Assembly (NCBI RefSeq): GCF_030272615.1
Contig: NC_081408.1
Location: 607,360,173 to 607,424,172 of the forward strand
Direction of reading: 5' to 3'
DNA length: 64,000 bases
Source of the DNA: Cryptomeria japonica
Taxonomy: Eukaryota > Streptophyta > Pinopsida > Cupressales > Cupressaceae
Shown: positions 45,801 through 56,677 of the stretch, in pieces
Position numbering within the stretch: the stretch's first letter is position 1
Layout of the letters: the number at the start of each line of letters is the position of its first letter
The notes under the pieces: generated by a model
Database searches by the model: none
Told to the model about the DNA's origin: nothing
The model's input: only the letters and a program-made list of their open reading frames with translations
Program-made: the position numbers and the translations under genes

Positions 45801-47200
45801 AGTTTAATGAATTTTCATTTGTCACTAGTCATATGGTTTGAACAACCACTATCTACCACCCATAGATTTTTCCTTTTAGCATGCAAGGCAGTCTACACTA
45901 TGAGACTTGATTATGCCTTTTCCATTTCTTTCTCAACCCAAATCGGTTTGATTTCCTTCTTCTTGTTAGCTATTGTATTTTTCTCAGGTTCAGATACCAA
46001 TCTTTGATCAGGATTTTCCTTCACTTGCTTGATCTTCTTATTTTTGCATAATTTGGCTATGTTTCCAAATTCATGATAGTTATAGCATTTTATGTTTTCA
46101 ATAAAAGAAGCATCCTTAAAGCTATTGTAGGATATTGGTTGGTTCTTCCTACAATCAAAACTCTTATGTCCATATCCATTGCACTGATAGTAAACAAAAT
46201 TCATATCTAAGAGTGCATTAAATGAATTTCTACTTTCAAAATTCATAGAAGGCTTATTGTTTAACCTACAATCAACTATTTTGCACCCAAATTTATTACA
46301 CTGGTAACAATAACCATGAAAAATTGATACATATCGGTCGTGTTGTCTTGGTCCTGAATGGAACTGCCTCATTGGGGGTCTTCCACTCATGTTATTGAAT
46401 CTGGTGAATCCTTCTTGGTCAATCCTGGCATTCCTCCTTGGATCTGCAAATTTGTGCATGAAATGTGACCTCCGGTTCATTTCTGTATACTGGTTTGGAT
46501 GTTGATTTCCAACAACATCTACATATGTCTTTTTTCCGGTTTCCTTGTGTACAATGAATGTCTTCTTTTCTTCACCTTCAATTGAAGAAGTGAACATTAT
46601 CTCTTTGTCAGATTTACCTTTGTGGGTTGAACCTTGACCAAATTCAAAGCCTAAGCCACCTATGTCTTTGGATTGCTTTTGTTTGCTTAACATCTTATCC
46701 AAAGCCTCAGTGCTTCCTTCATACTTGCTTCTTATTTTTATTTCTTCCTTTCTTTCTTCAAGCTCCTTTCTGAGCTTTATTATTTCTGCTTCCAGCTCTT
46801 GATGCTCCTTTTCTTTCTTTGTCAAATCAAGGGTTGTAGCTTCACCAATCCTCTTAGTTTCTTCCAGCTGCAGCTTCAAGTCAGATATGATTTGACCGAA
46901 CTTTTCCAGAGACTGCTTCAAGAGTTCTTGTTCATCTACTACAACAAGCTTAACTCTCTTGAGTTCTCTTCTTGTTTTACTTAATTCTTCAAGTGCACTG
47001 ATAAGTTCACTCTCCAAATCCACTTCAACCTCAAAATCCTCTTCTTCCTCATCTTCAATAGCAGGTCTGTCAAATGCCATGAAAAGATTTACTTTTTTGT
47101 GGTTCTCATTGTCATCATCTTCTGATGCATCCTCATCATTTTTTGTGTCATCCTCAATGGTATATAAGTTGTTTTTGTTTCATTAGTCTCTTCTTCCCTA
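42888..47200 (-). pseudogene. Element C pol with gag C-terminal module
   Basis: Continues the frame of the gag at 47797. 47080-45911: coiled coil, GLGFEFGQGS and three damaged knuckles (such as CYQCNKFGCKIVDC). Protease DSGCSNHM is intact at about 45850. Integrase: LWHRRLDHINFDNL (one His of the zinc site lost), CDECVKGKQ, GGEF, VERKN. RT 44503-43630: WMDAMEEEMHQIEKNNT, ETFTPVARLEAIRMF, QMDVKSAFLNG and intact YVDD at 43803-43814. RNase H follows to 42888, with an indel near 43010. Stops include TAG at 44593-44591, 43684-43682 and 43429-43427, all at the same codons as stops in A. Confidence 0.92.
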
Positions 47201-47797
47201 TCAGTAGTCATTCCTTTCTCTATCTTTGCGATTAGATCTTTTGAACTCTCTTGACTCATCTCCACCGGTTTCTTTGTGAGGACAACTTGCAGTGAAGTGT
47301 CCTACCTTCCCATTGTTGAAGCACTTAAGTGGTAGCTTTCTTTTGTGCTGGCCTGATCCTCTTTTGACATTCTTGACAAAGTTTTCTATTTCAACATCAA
47401 AGTCTTCACTAGATTCTTTATGAGTAACAACTTCTTTTCTTGAGGAAGTCTCACAGGTTGTTCTCATCTCACAGGCTGTCAGGGAACCAAATAGTTCATC
47501 CATAGTAAAAGTCTTCAGATCCTTGGTTTCTTCTATGGCTGACACCTTAGTATCATATTTGGGAGTGAGAGATCTAAGTATCTTTTTGACAAGAATTTCA
47601 TCTACAATCTCTTCACCAAGTCCTCTAATAGTATTCACAGTTTCATCAAATCTGTGAAGGTAATATGCAATTTTTTCATCATCTTTTATTTTGATGCTTT
47701 CAAGTTCGCTCCTTAGAGTTTGCAACTTGGATTCCTTAACCTTTTCATCTCCCTCAAACATGGGGGCTTTTTAGTAAGCAGACTCACTTCTTTCCAT
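47201..47797 (-). pseudogene. Element C gag, internally deleted
   Basis: ATG at 47797 opens MERSESAY, a stop, then KAPMFEGDEKVKESKLQTLR. Compared with A, the first half of the capsid domain, from just after KAPMF to EGDVKVKEAK, is missing. The rest is well kept: KIAYYLHRFDETVNTIRGLG, LLRSL-like KKILRSLTPKYDTKVSAIEE. The knuckle reads CFNNGKVGHFTASC, with its second Cys replaced. The two ends of the deletion share TTTGA-GG, so it looks like microhomology-driven loss of roughly 80 codons, in frame. Particle assembly would need help from another copy. Confidence 0.88.
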
Positions 47798-47849
47798 TGT
47801 GCTCAAATTCCAGAATCTACCCAAGATTTAGAGATAACTGGGAACTTTT

Positions 47850-47862
47850 CTCTAATAGCAAT
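47850..47862 (-). other. Element C primer binding site
   Basis: ATTGCTATTAGAG directly after the 5' LTR on the minus strand, a variant of ATTGGTATCAGAG. Confidence 0.75.
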
Positions 47863-49299
47863 TGTTGAGCACAAAGTACCACTAAGAGGGGGGGGTGAAT
47901 CAGTGGTTCCTAAGTTATTCCTTTTCTAATCTAACTTGAGAATATCAATTATGTACTTAATCACTTAAATAGTCAAACAGGTAATACAAGAAAGAAAACT
48001 AAAGTGACCATACACACACGAGTAACTCACAACACCAGATTTATGAGGAAAACCCAATATGGGAAAAACCTCAGTGAGAAAAGCTGCTAAATATTACTAC
48101 TCCAATCCATCCTCATAGGTAAAACAAAGATTTACAAAGATTTTGGGCACCAACCCAAGGAGCACTAACCCTGGTACTTTTAGGACACCAGCCCAAGGAG
48201 CACTAACCCCTACACTTTTAGGGCACCAACCCAAGGAGTACCAACCCTTGCACCAAGCTTTGACTTGGTGATGTATATTGAAATACTATTTAAATACAAT
48301 TAAGGCTTCTTGCTGCAAATTAATTCTGCAACTCTTGAAACAATTTACTCTTTGTTATCTTTTTCTCTCTTTCACACACTATCTCTCAATACACTGTGTC
48401 ACACTAGGATGTTGCCTGCTCTGCCATACCTTACCAGTTAGGCTCAACTGACTAACTATGATACTACTAGTAGAATCCTCTCATCGGTTTTCTTGCTCAC
48501 TCACACTACAACTTGATTGGAATCCCTTCTCAAGTTTTCTCCTTGCTCACTCTCACTTCTCTCTTTTACTCAATCTTCACAACAACATCATCCTCACTTT
48601 CTATCCATAGCTCCTATTTCTTATCAGATGATTTCCCACCAAAAAAAAATTCTAAGTTTTAACGGTTAGGGTTTCCTCACCATCTATGAGGCAAACCAAA
48701 TCCAATTAGATCCTGCATGATTTGGTCACCTTGATGTTCATTTGTTCATCTCTGTCATTTCTACACCTTTTTAGACACATTTTCTAGACAAGGGAAACAT
48801 GATCCATTATATAGATCTACATCTATCAAACTGCTATTAATACCTCTGATGTTTCCTTCTCAAGGTATTCTTTCAATTCAATCTTCTTTCTTTGATCCAG
48901 GTGCCAACTACTCCCCTGATCTTCCTCTGTCATTCCTTCTTCCTCGAGCCGCAATGAGTCTGATGCAATCCCTTGATTTGCAATTCCTTCATTAATGGTG
49001 AATATCTATTTCATCAACCCTATGGATGAAGCTTCACCAACCACACCCTGCTTGCTACCTCATCTTCACACGACATCACACCAATCAGGACACGACCTAC
49101 CAATACGTAGTCACTCCGAAAAACACATACCAGCAAAACCCTTTGCCAGTAGAGTGTTCTTCTTCTATTGACCAGTATAGAATCCTATACTGGTTTCACA
49201 TCTTAACATTCTACCTCTTCATCATAAACAAGCAACCATTCTCAATGCTCAATCTCCACTAGTTGACATCAATGACAACTTAGTGCCAAAATGCCAACA
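47863..49299 (-). repeat. Element C 5' LTR
   Basis: 1437 bp, full-length match to 41309-42744. Its far end (CCAAAATGCCAACA) is followed by the target duplication GAATG. Confidence 0.93.
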
Positions 49300-50561
49300 G
49301 AATGTTCTTATCATTTTCTGCCTTCAAAGGATACATGGTATATCAAATGGTTGTTAAGTCTTCTTTCTTGAATGGAAATTTCAAACAATAAGTCTACATA
49401 GATCAACCAGGAGGTTTTATATTGCATGATGATGAAACTTTTGTATGTCAATTAAGGAAAGCATTGTATGGTTTAAAGGAGGCTCCAAGAGAATGGTATT
49501 CAAGGTTGGATAAGTATCTTAAGGAGCAAGGTTTTAGAAAGGGAAGTGCATATAGTAATCTATACATAAAAGCAGATGGAAATTACTTGGTTATTGTTGT
49601 TGTATATGTGGATGATATAATATTTGGAGGCAACAAGGATATCTTGTCTAAAGAGTTTGTTGATCAGATGCAATCAGAGTTTGGGATGTCAATGCTTGGA
49701 GAGCTGTCATATTTTCTTGGTTTACAAATTTCATAGCAAGATAAAGGAATATTGATCTCTCAAACCAAGTATGTCAGAGACATGTTGAAGAGTTTTCAGA
49801 TGGAACACAACATACTGGTAATTACCCCTATGGTGACCGGATGAAAGTTGAGCAAGGTTGATGAGTCACTGGAAGTGGATTAGACCTTGTATAGATCCAT
49901 GATTGGTATTCTATTATTCCTTACTACCTCAAGACCGGATATAGTACAGGAAGTATGTATGGTGGCAAGATTTCAAGATGCACCTAAATAGTCACATGAG
50001 ATTGTAGTTAGAAGAATCTTCAAGTACCTACAAGGAACACTTAATTATGGCTTATGGTATCCAAAGCAAGGAGAATTCACTTTATAGGTCTACACTGATG
50101 CTGATTAGGTAGGCTACATTGATGAATGAAAAATAACAATTGGTGGTGCATTCTTTTTAGGTGACCAGTTAGTTTCATGGCACAACAAGAAGGAGGATTC
50201 AGTCTCCTTATCTACTGCCAAGGAAGAATATATTGTTGCTGCTACATGTTGTTCTCATGTATTATGGATGAAGAAGACCCTCAAGGACATTTAGATAGAA
50301 ATATATGATTCTATTTCAATCTGATGTGATAACTCAAGTGCAATCAACATTTCAAAGAGTCTGGTTATGCACTCAAGTACAAAGCACATTGTTATCAAAC
50401 ACCACTTTCTCAGAGAAAGGGTTGCAGAGAAAGAAGTGAAGGTAAAATATGGTTCTACAAGTGAATAAGTTGCTAATATCCTCACAAAACCTCTACCGAT
50501 AAACACATTTGAATATCTAAGACACAAGTTAGGTGTTTTCTCACCAACTTTATACACTTAA
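49300..50561 (+). pseudogene. Element A pol, 3' part (RT and RNase H)
   Basis: Resumes exactly where 41308 broke off. Taking out C and one duplication (7996 bases) leaves the frame unchanged. RT: LRKALYGLKEAPREWYSRLD and intact YVDD at 49605-49616, then MLGELSYFLGLQIS. RNase H: DQLVSWHNKKEDSVSLST, CDNSSAINISKS. The ORF ends GVFSPTLYT with TAA 50559-50561. Stops include TAG 49734-49736 and 49989-49991, both shared with element C, and former Trp or Arg codons such as D-stop-VGYIDE near 50107. No frameshift was found. Confidence 0.92.
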
Positions 50562-50908
50562 ATATGTATGGAGATCTATGGTTTAGGGGGAGTTCATAGC
50601 CATACATTTTTTGACTCTTAGACCATATGCTAGACATAGAGGGAGATTAGACGTCTGTATGGCAGTATCAACTGGTTTGAAGCTTGGGGTAGTTGTCTAT
50701 TCAATTTATCTATCTACCAAAGTCATAATCAGCTTGACTAGGAGAGTAACTTCACTAGTGGAGAATGTGATCATCAGTCCATATTTGTGGTTTTTTTCAG
50801 TGTCTATTCAATTTGTACTTAATAAAAATCACAAATGGACCACAGGGTGAAAGGGAAAAGTAGTCTAGCCTACTAGGAGATAAAGTATAGTAGTTCATGA
50901 ATTACTTA

Positions 50909-51016
50909 CAAAGGGGGAGACCTCAGAAAGATATCCTAGTCTTTTGTCATTTTTTTCAAAGGGGGAGACCTCAGAAAGATATTCTCATCCTTTGTTATTT
51001 TTGTCAAAGGGGGAGA
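50909..51016 (+). repeat. Three polypurine-tract-like units 48 bp apart
   Basis: CAAAGGGGGAGA at 50909, 50957 and 51005, exactly 48 bp apart. The first two share the following ACCTCAGAAAGATAT. They lie between the end of pol and the 3' LTR of element A. Confidence 0.85.
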
Positions 51017-51115
51017 AAGTTCACAGTTGGAGAAAAAACCGTAGTTGGAGATAGTGCATATTGTGAGCCCAAGTTGTGGAGGTTAACCCCATAATATGGG
51101 TGTTGACATCAATGC

Positions 51116-51128
51116 CAAATGAGGATAT
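51116..51128 (+). other. Element A polypurine tract (decayed)
   Basis: CAAATGAGGATAT directly before the 3' LTR, where element D has CAAAGGGGGAGAT. Confidence 0.65.
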
Positions 51129-52677
51129 TGTTGGCATTATATTATCATTGATGTCAACTGATAAGTATGTCAACCGATAAGTATGTCAACTGGTATGCAA
51201 GATATTGTTACCGACATTGGAGATTGTTAGCATGTTGATGTCAATCGATAAGCAAGCAAACCCAACAAGTGTAGTCCAATATAACATGTTGTAACCGTCA
51301 GAACAAATAAGTGCACAATATGAAGGTTAATCGGTTAGTGTATACTAGAAACATGTTCGATCGGTGACCAAAGTTGAACCAACAAAATCAAGTGAGATGG
51401 ATGCTAACAAAGATGTCACATGGACTCTAGGTGGTGAACGTGCAGTGGTAGGTGAATGGTGCATTGAACAAGTAGTTGCCAACTAAGTTTATATTAAATG
51501 TCGACTGCAAAAATCCCAAATAAGTTACAGAGGATTGCGGCTCAAAGTAGATCGAAGGGTAGAGATTTCATTCTTTGACATCATGTTCGAAGTAGGATAT
51601 TTGATCGTCTTGTTGATCTAGAGAAAGAAACTGCTACATAATTTATTGTGATCGAAAAAATCAAGACTGATGAACATAGTCCAGTTTGCTAAATATAGTA
51701 AACGTTCATAGGAAGAATAAAAATAGGACAAATATTTTTGTTGAGCTATTGTAGGTTGTAGATTCAAGAAGATGATATCTGATTTGATACATATCGATGT
51801 CGGTGAAGAAAACCCTAAGCGTGTGAAGTTTGAGTTTTTGTTTTTGTAGGAAAGCATATAAATAAATATGCAGATCAAAAACCTAAGTATGTTGATAGAG
51901 GATGCTTGATGAGTAATTTATGGTATAGTGAATCTTTGTGAGAAAAGAGTTGACCAGTCTGAGTGTGATAGAAAATATCAAAGCGACTGAGTGTTGGAGA
52001 AGAACCGGTAAGGAAGGTTTAACCGGCAAGGATTAAGATAACCGATAAACTGTTATAGAGGTTAACAGTCTATTAAAATGATAGTGTCTAAACCAGTACG
52101 AGAGTGACAGAGAGTGAAGGAGAGAAGAATGAGTTTTTGAGAAGATCCAACAAGGAAGAAATTAAGTTGTAGAGGATTCAGATAGTAAGAATAGAGGACT
52201 GGTAGAAAAGAGAAGCAGTGTAATATAAAAGAGTTCAACCAACAAAGTGAATAGTTTCCAAGTGTTACAAAACTCATTTGTAACCAAGTTTTTATCATTG
52301 TATTTATTTATATCTCATTGTATTTCACTGAGTGGGTGCTCACTGTAGGGGTTGGTGCTCCTTGCATTTGTGCTTAAAATAGAATAGGGTTGGTTCTCCT
52401 TTGAGTCGGTGCCCATAAATTTCTAGGGGTTGGTTCCCTAAACATTATAAAACTATTATTTCACTATGAGGCTAGATTGGAACAATAGATATCCAGTAGC
52501 ATTTTTCACTGAGGTTTTTCCCATATTGGGTTTTCCACGTATATTCATTGTTATGTGATGTTCTCATGTGTGTGATTTCTTGTTAGTGATTTCATTATCC
52601 TACTGGTTGCAAACATTGTTTGAAATTATTTATAATCATCGATTCACCCCCCTCTCAGTGAAATCTTGTGTTCTACA
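51129..52677 (+). repeat. Element A 3' LTR
   Basis: 1549 bp, TGTTGGCATTATATTATC to TTGTGTTCTACA, followed by target duplication CTTTT. TATA-like TATAAATA is at 51857-51864. Confidence 0.92.
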
Positions 52678-55600
52678 CTTTTGTTCTTTTGAAGTCTGAA
52701 GATGTGGGTGCCCTAGTTGGTGAAGAGATGCAGAGGAGGTATCCATGAATTCAAAGGAAGCTCTTACTATTAGAGGAAGATCTAAGGAAAAAGGCAGGAA
52801 GACTGAGAAGAGAAACAAGTCCAAATCCAAAGGGAGATCAAAATCTCCTAAAAAGTCAAAAGTTATATGTTGGAATTGTGGTAAACCACGTCACATCCAT
52901 AAGGACTAAAAAGAAGAAAAGAAAAAGAAAAACAAGAAGTTTGATTTTGATTTCGAGTTTGAGAAGGAAGATGGTGATGCATTCATTGCATCTTTGGCTA
53001 CTCATGCAGGTAATGATGCATGGTTAATTGACTTAGGTGAATCTTTTCATATGACTTCCAATAAAGATTGGTTTTCTCAATATGAAAAATTTAATGGAGG
53101 TAAGGTGTACCTAAGTGATGATTCACATTTAGACATTGTTGGTTGAAGTAAAGTTAGAATCAGGTTTCCTGATGGTAGAATAAAAATGATTAGCAGTGTG
53201 TTGTGTATCTCTAGATTAAAATTAGATTTGTTATCTATGAGGAAGCTAATAGATGTGGGTGTATAGTAGTCTTTTCTAATGCAGGATATAAAATTATTAA
53301 GGGTGCTATGGTGATTTCGAGAGGTGTCAAGTTTGGTACTTTGTATTATCTATAGGCATACATGGTTGAGTGTAATAGAACTTCTATTAAAAAGTAAATT
53401 TGTGGATACTTAATTAGAAGATTTGAGGGTTTCGCCTTTAGTAGATGGACATAACTTTTGGATACTTGAGGGTGCTCTTTCTTTTGAAGCAAATTTACCT
53501 ATAGAGAAGACTATGTTATGGCACCAGAGACTTGGCCACATTGGAGAAAAGAGTCTAAGGACCTTGAAAAATAAAATCCTTGTTGAAGGTTTGAATGATT
53601 GTAATCTTGACTTTGATTTCTATGAGCATTGTATTTATGGAAAACAAAGTAATGTTTAGTTTTAATTGAGTTCTCATAAATCTTGTGGTGTTTTGGATCT
53701 TATTCATTCTAATTTGTTTGGTCATGTAGATGTTCCTTTCCTTAGAAAACCCATATATTATGTTTCATTTATTGATGATTTTTGTAGAAGGACATGGGTG
53801 TACTTTCTAAAGAGTAAATCTGAAGTTTTTTAGTCGATTTAAAAAATTTAAAGAAATGGTTGAATTGCAGACTCGAAGGAAAATAAAATGTTTGAGGACT
53901 GATAATGATAGTGAATTTTTCTCTAATGATTTTGATAGATTCTATAAAGACCGTGGTATTAACAAACAAAAGACAACTCCATATTCTCCACAGCAGAATG
54001 GGCTTGCAAAAAGAATGAACAAGACACTAATGGAGAAGCCTAGGAGTATGCTAAGTGGTGTTGGTCTAGAATAAAAGTTTTGGGCTGAAGTTGTTGTCAC
54101 TACTTGCTACTTTATTAATAGGTCTCCCACATTAGCTCTTGTTGACAAAATGCCTATGGAAGAATGGTCAGGTCACAAGCCTTCATTGAGACATCTTAGA
54201 GTTTTTGGTTGCGAGGCATATGCACATGTGCCAAAGGAGAAGTGGACAAAGTTGGAGAACAAGGATGTGAAATGTATCTTCATCAGTTACAGTTATGGTG
54301 TGAAAGGATACAAGCTTTTGGGACCCTATTGCACAAAAGGTAATTCATAGTAGAAGTGTTATTTTTAGAGAAATTAAGTCTCTTTTAGTTACATTGCAGA
54401 CATAATAAAATAAGAAGGAAGATGTAATTCAATTTCCTTCTATGCATAAGAGAGTTGAATTGAGACCCCTTGATAGGCAAGAAGTTGAGGAGAGCTCATC
54501 TAGCTCTGAATCTTTAGAAGAGGAGGAAGAACCTCCAACTTAGCTTGTTTGAAGGTCTAGAAGACATAGACAACCACCTGAAAGGTATTCACTTGATAAT
54601 TGGAGATGTGTTTTTTCTCTAAATACTAATATGGACGAACCTAGATCTATAGAAGAGGTATTAGGTATGAATGATGTAGAATCTTGGAAGATTTCTATGG
54701 AAGAAGAAATGGTAGCTTTGAAAAATAATGATACATGGGATCTTGTACCATTTTCTGAAGGATGAAAGCCTATTGGTTGCAAATGGGTGTTCAAGAAAAA
54801 GATTGGTTCAGATAGAAGCATTGAGAAGTATAAAGCAAGGTTGGTTGCAAAAGCCTACTCTCAAGTTGAGGGTGTTGATTATGGTGAGATATTTACTCCT
54901 ATTGCAAAAATCAAATCCATTAGATTTTTCCTTTCTATTGCTACCACTTCTGATTTAGAGGTTGAGAAAATGGATGTGAAAATTGCTTTCCTTCATGGTG
55001 ATTTGGAGGAGGATATTTATATGAGACAACTAGAGCACTATGTGGTAAAAGGTAAAATTATTTGTCTATAAATTAAACAAAAAATTGTATGGCCTCCAAC
55101 AGAGTCCTAGGATGTGGTACCATAAATTTGATACACATGTGTTGATTTTGGGATTTGAACATTCTAAATCAGATCATTGTGTTTATTATAAATTTGATGG
55201 TGATCATTTCCTGTACATTGCATTATATGTTGATGATATGTTATTCATTGGTAAAGGGAAAGGTATTATTTAATAATTAAAGTCTCAGCTTGTTGCTAAA
55301 TTTGAAATGAAAGATCTTTGTCCAGCAAAACACATTCTTGGGATGGAAATTAAAAGAGAGTGAACAAAAAGCTATGACTAGGTCAGAGTAAGTATGTGAA
55401 TTCAATTTTACAGAGGTTCAACATGTAGGATTGTAGACCATTGTGTGTTCCTTTTATAGTTGGAATGAAATTATCTATTTCAGATTATCTTGCATCCCCA
55501 TCAGAGATGGAAGACATAAGAAAAGTGCCTTACTAGAGTATAGTTGGAAGTTTGATGTATGCTATGGTCTGTACTAGACCAAACATTGCCAAAGGAGTGG

Positions 55601-55999
55601 GAGTTCTTTCCAGATACATGTCTAATACTGGTAGAGTTCATTGGGATGTAGTCAAAAGAGTCTTCAAATATTTGAAGGGTACCTCAGAGTATTCTTTGTG
55701 TTATCATGGCAATTTGGTTGGAGATGTGATTTCCCTTAATATTCATGGTTATGTGGATTTAGATTGGGTAGGTAATATTGATAGAAAAAGATCCACTAGT
55801 GCTTATGTGTTTAGTTTATTTGGTGGTGCAATTAGCTAGATGAGTAAGCGACAGGTTGTGGTCACTTTGTCCACTACAGAAGTAGATTATATGGTAGATA
55901 CTCATGCTTGTAAAGAATCCATTTGGCTTAAGAGATTGTGTTCATATATTGAAATAAAACAAGGTATAATGATAATTTATTTGTTGGCAAGAGACACTG
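52678..55999 (+). pseudogene. Element B gag-pol, 3' part
   Basis: Picks up the gag left at 35713: VGALVGEEMQRR, a frameshift near 52738, SMNSKEALTIRGRSKEKGRK and a knuckle CWNCGKPRHIHKD whose last Cys is lost. Protease DSGAS reads DLGES (about 53030). Integrase: LWHQRLGHIGEKSL, CLRTDNDSEFF and QNGLAKRMN, in which the catalytic Glu is Lys (54008-54010). RT: MDVKIAFLHGDLEEDIYM, MYGLQQSPRMWYHKFD and YVDD at 55226-55237. RNase H: TRPNIAKGVGVLSRYM, then truncated after IYLLARDTA. The sequence moves through all three frames, with many stops. It is the most decayed of the three nested elements. Confidence 0.88.
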
Positions 56000-56013
56000 C
56001 ATAGGTCATCCCA

Positions 56014-56677
56014 TGTTGTCATTGATGGCAACCCAAGTCATTTATTCCATTTGTAGTGTGTGATCTAATCCTACCAAAAGAATGAAGATTTGGTTAAGTC
56101 CAGAGAGGTAGAGTATAGCATTCGACATGATGAAGTATTTTGGTTGGCATTTAATTTATGTTGAATATTCTGTATTGCGGGGCTAGAGGAAGATAGTTAG
56201 ATATCTGGATTAAGTTATTCCAGAATCGTATCCTATGGTGATGATTGTCATGTGAGTTAGAAGATCTGATGTACAAGTTTTTGGGTTGAACATGTGGTAT
56301 GGTTGTCTTGGATAGTTGACAATTGTGCAGAATTGATGGAGTAATTTTGGTGATTGTTTTTGTGATTGAGGATGTTTAGCTTACATTTGGAGAGTGTGTG
56401 AACAATTATTTTTGGTTTACATATGCATTGGAGTTCAGATTTAGCTGACTATGTACGCATGTTCTATTATTTGTATAGTATACTTGAAGCTGACATGTAG
56501 AAGACCTAATTTTATGTTGCAGATATAAGATTGATGGATACAATCATTTTGGATATCGGTGGGTGTGTGGAAAGTGTTTTTGATCAATTGTGTGCAATTT
56601 CACATGCAAAAATGAATGATTTGTGCTCCAAAATATTTTAGAATAGTGGAATAGAATAGTGTAACAAAGCAATGTGA
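56014..56677 (+). repeat. LTR-like fragment joined to the truncated B element
   Basis: Begins TGTTGTCATTGATGGCAAC, a typical copia LTR start, right where RNase H of B breaks off. It could be the 3' LTR of B after a deletion, or another element. No matching end was found before element E begins at 56678. Confidence 0.4.

Larger units (their letters stand above)
41309..49299 (-). mobile_element. Element C: Ty1/copia retrotransposon inserted in the RT of element A
   Basis: 7991 bp on the minus strand. LTRs of 1436 and 1437 bp, primer site, gag-pol and polypurine tract are all present. It is a relative of A (most pol motifs match residue for residue over short runs) but has different LTRs. LTR copies differ by about one base in eleven by eye. 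Gag has a large internal deletion, so it cannot be autonomous now. Confidence 0.94.
35714..52677 (+). mobile_element. Element A: Ty1/copia retrotransposon, itself split by element C
   Basis: About 9.0 kb once the 8.0 kb insertion of C is set aside. LTRs 35714-37258 and 51129-52677, Met-type primer site, one gag-pol frame and a polypurine tract. It sits within the gag of element B with a 5 bp target duplication. By eye its LTRs differ more than those of C or D (around one base in seven), so it is the older insertion, as the nesting requires. Confidence 0.93.
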
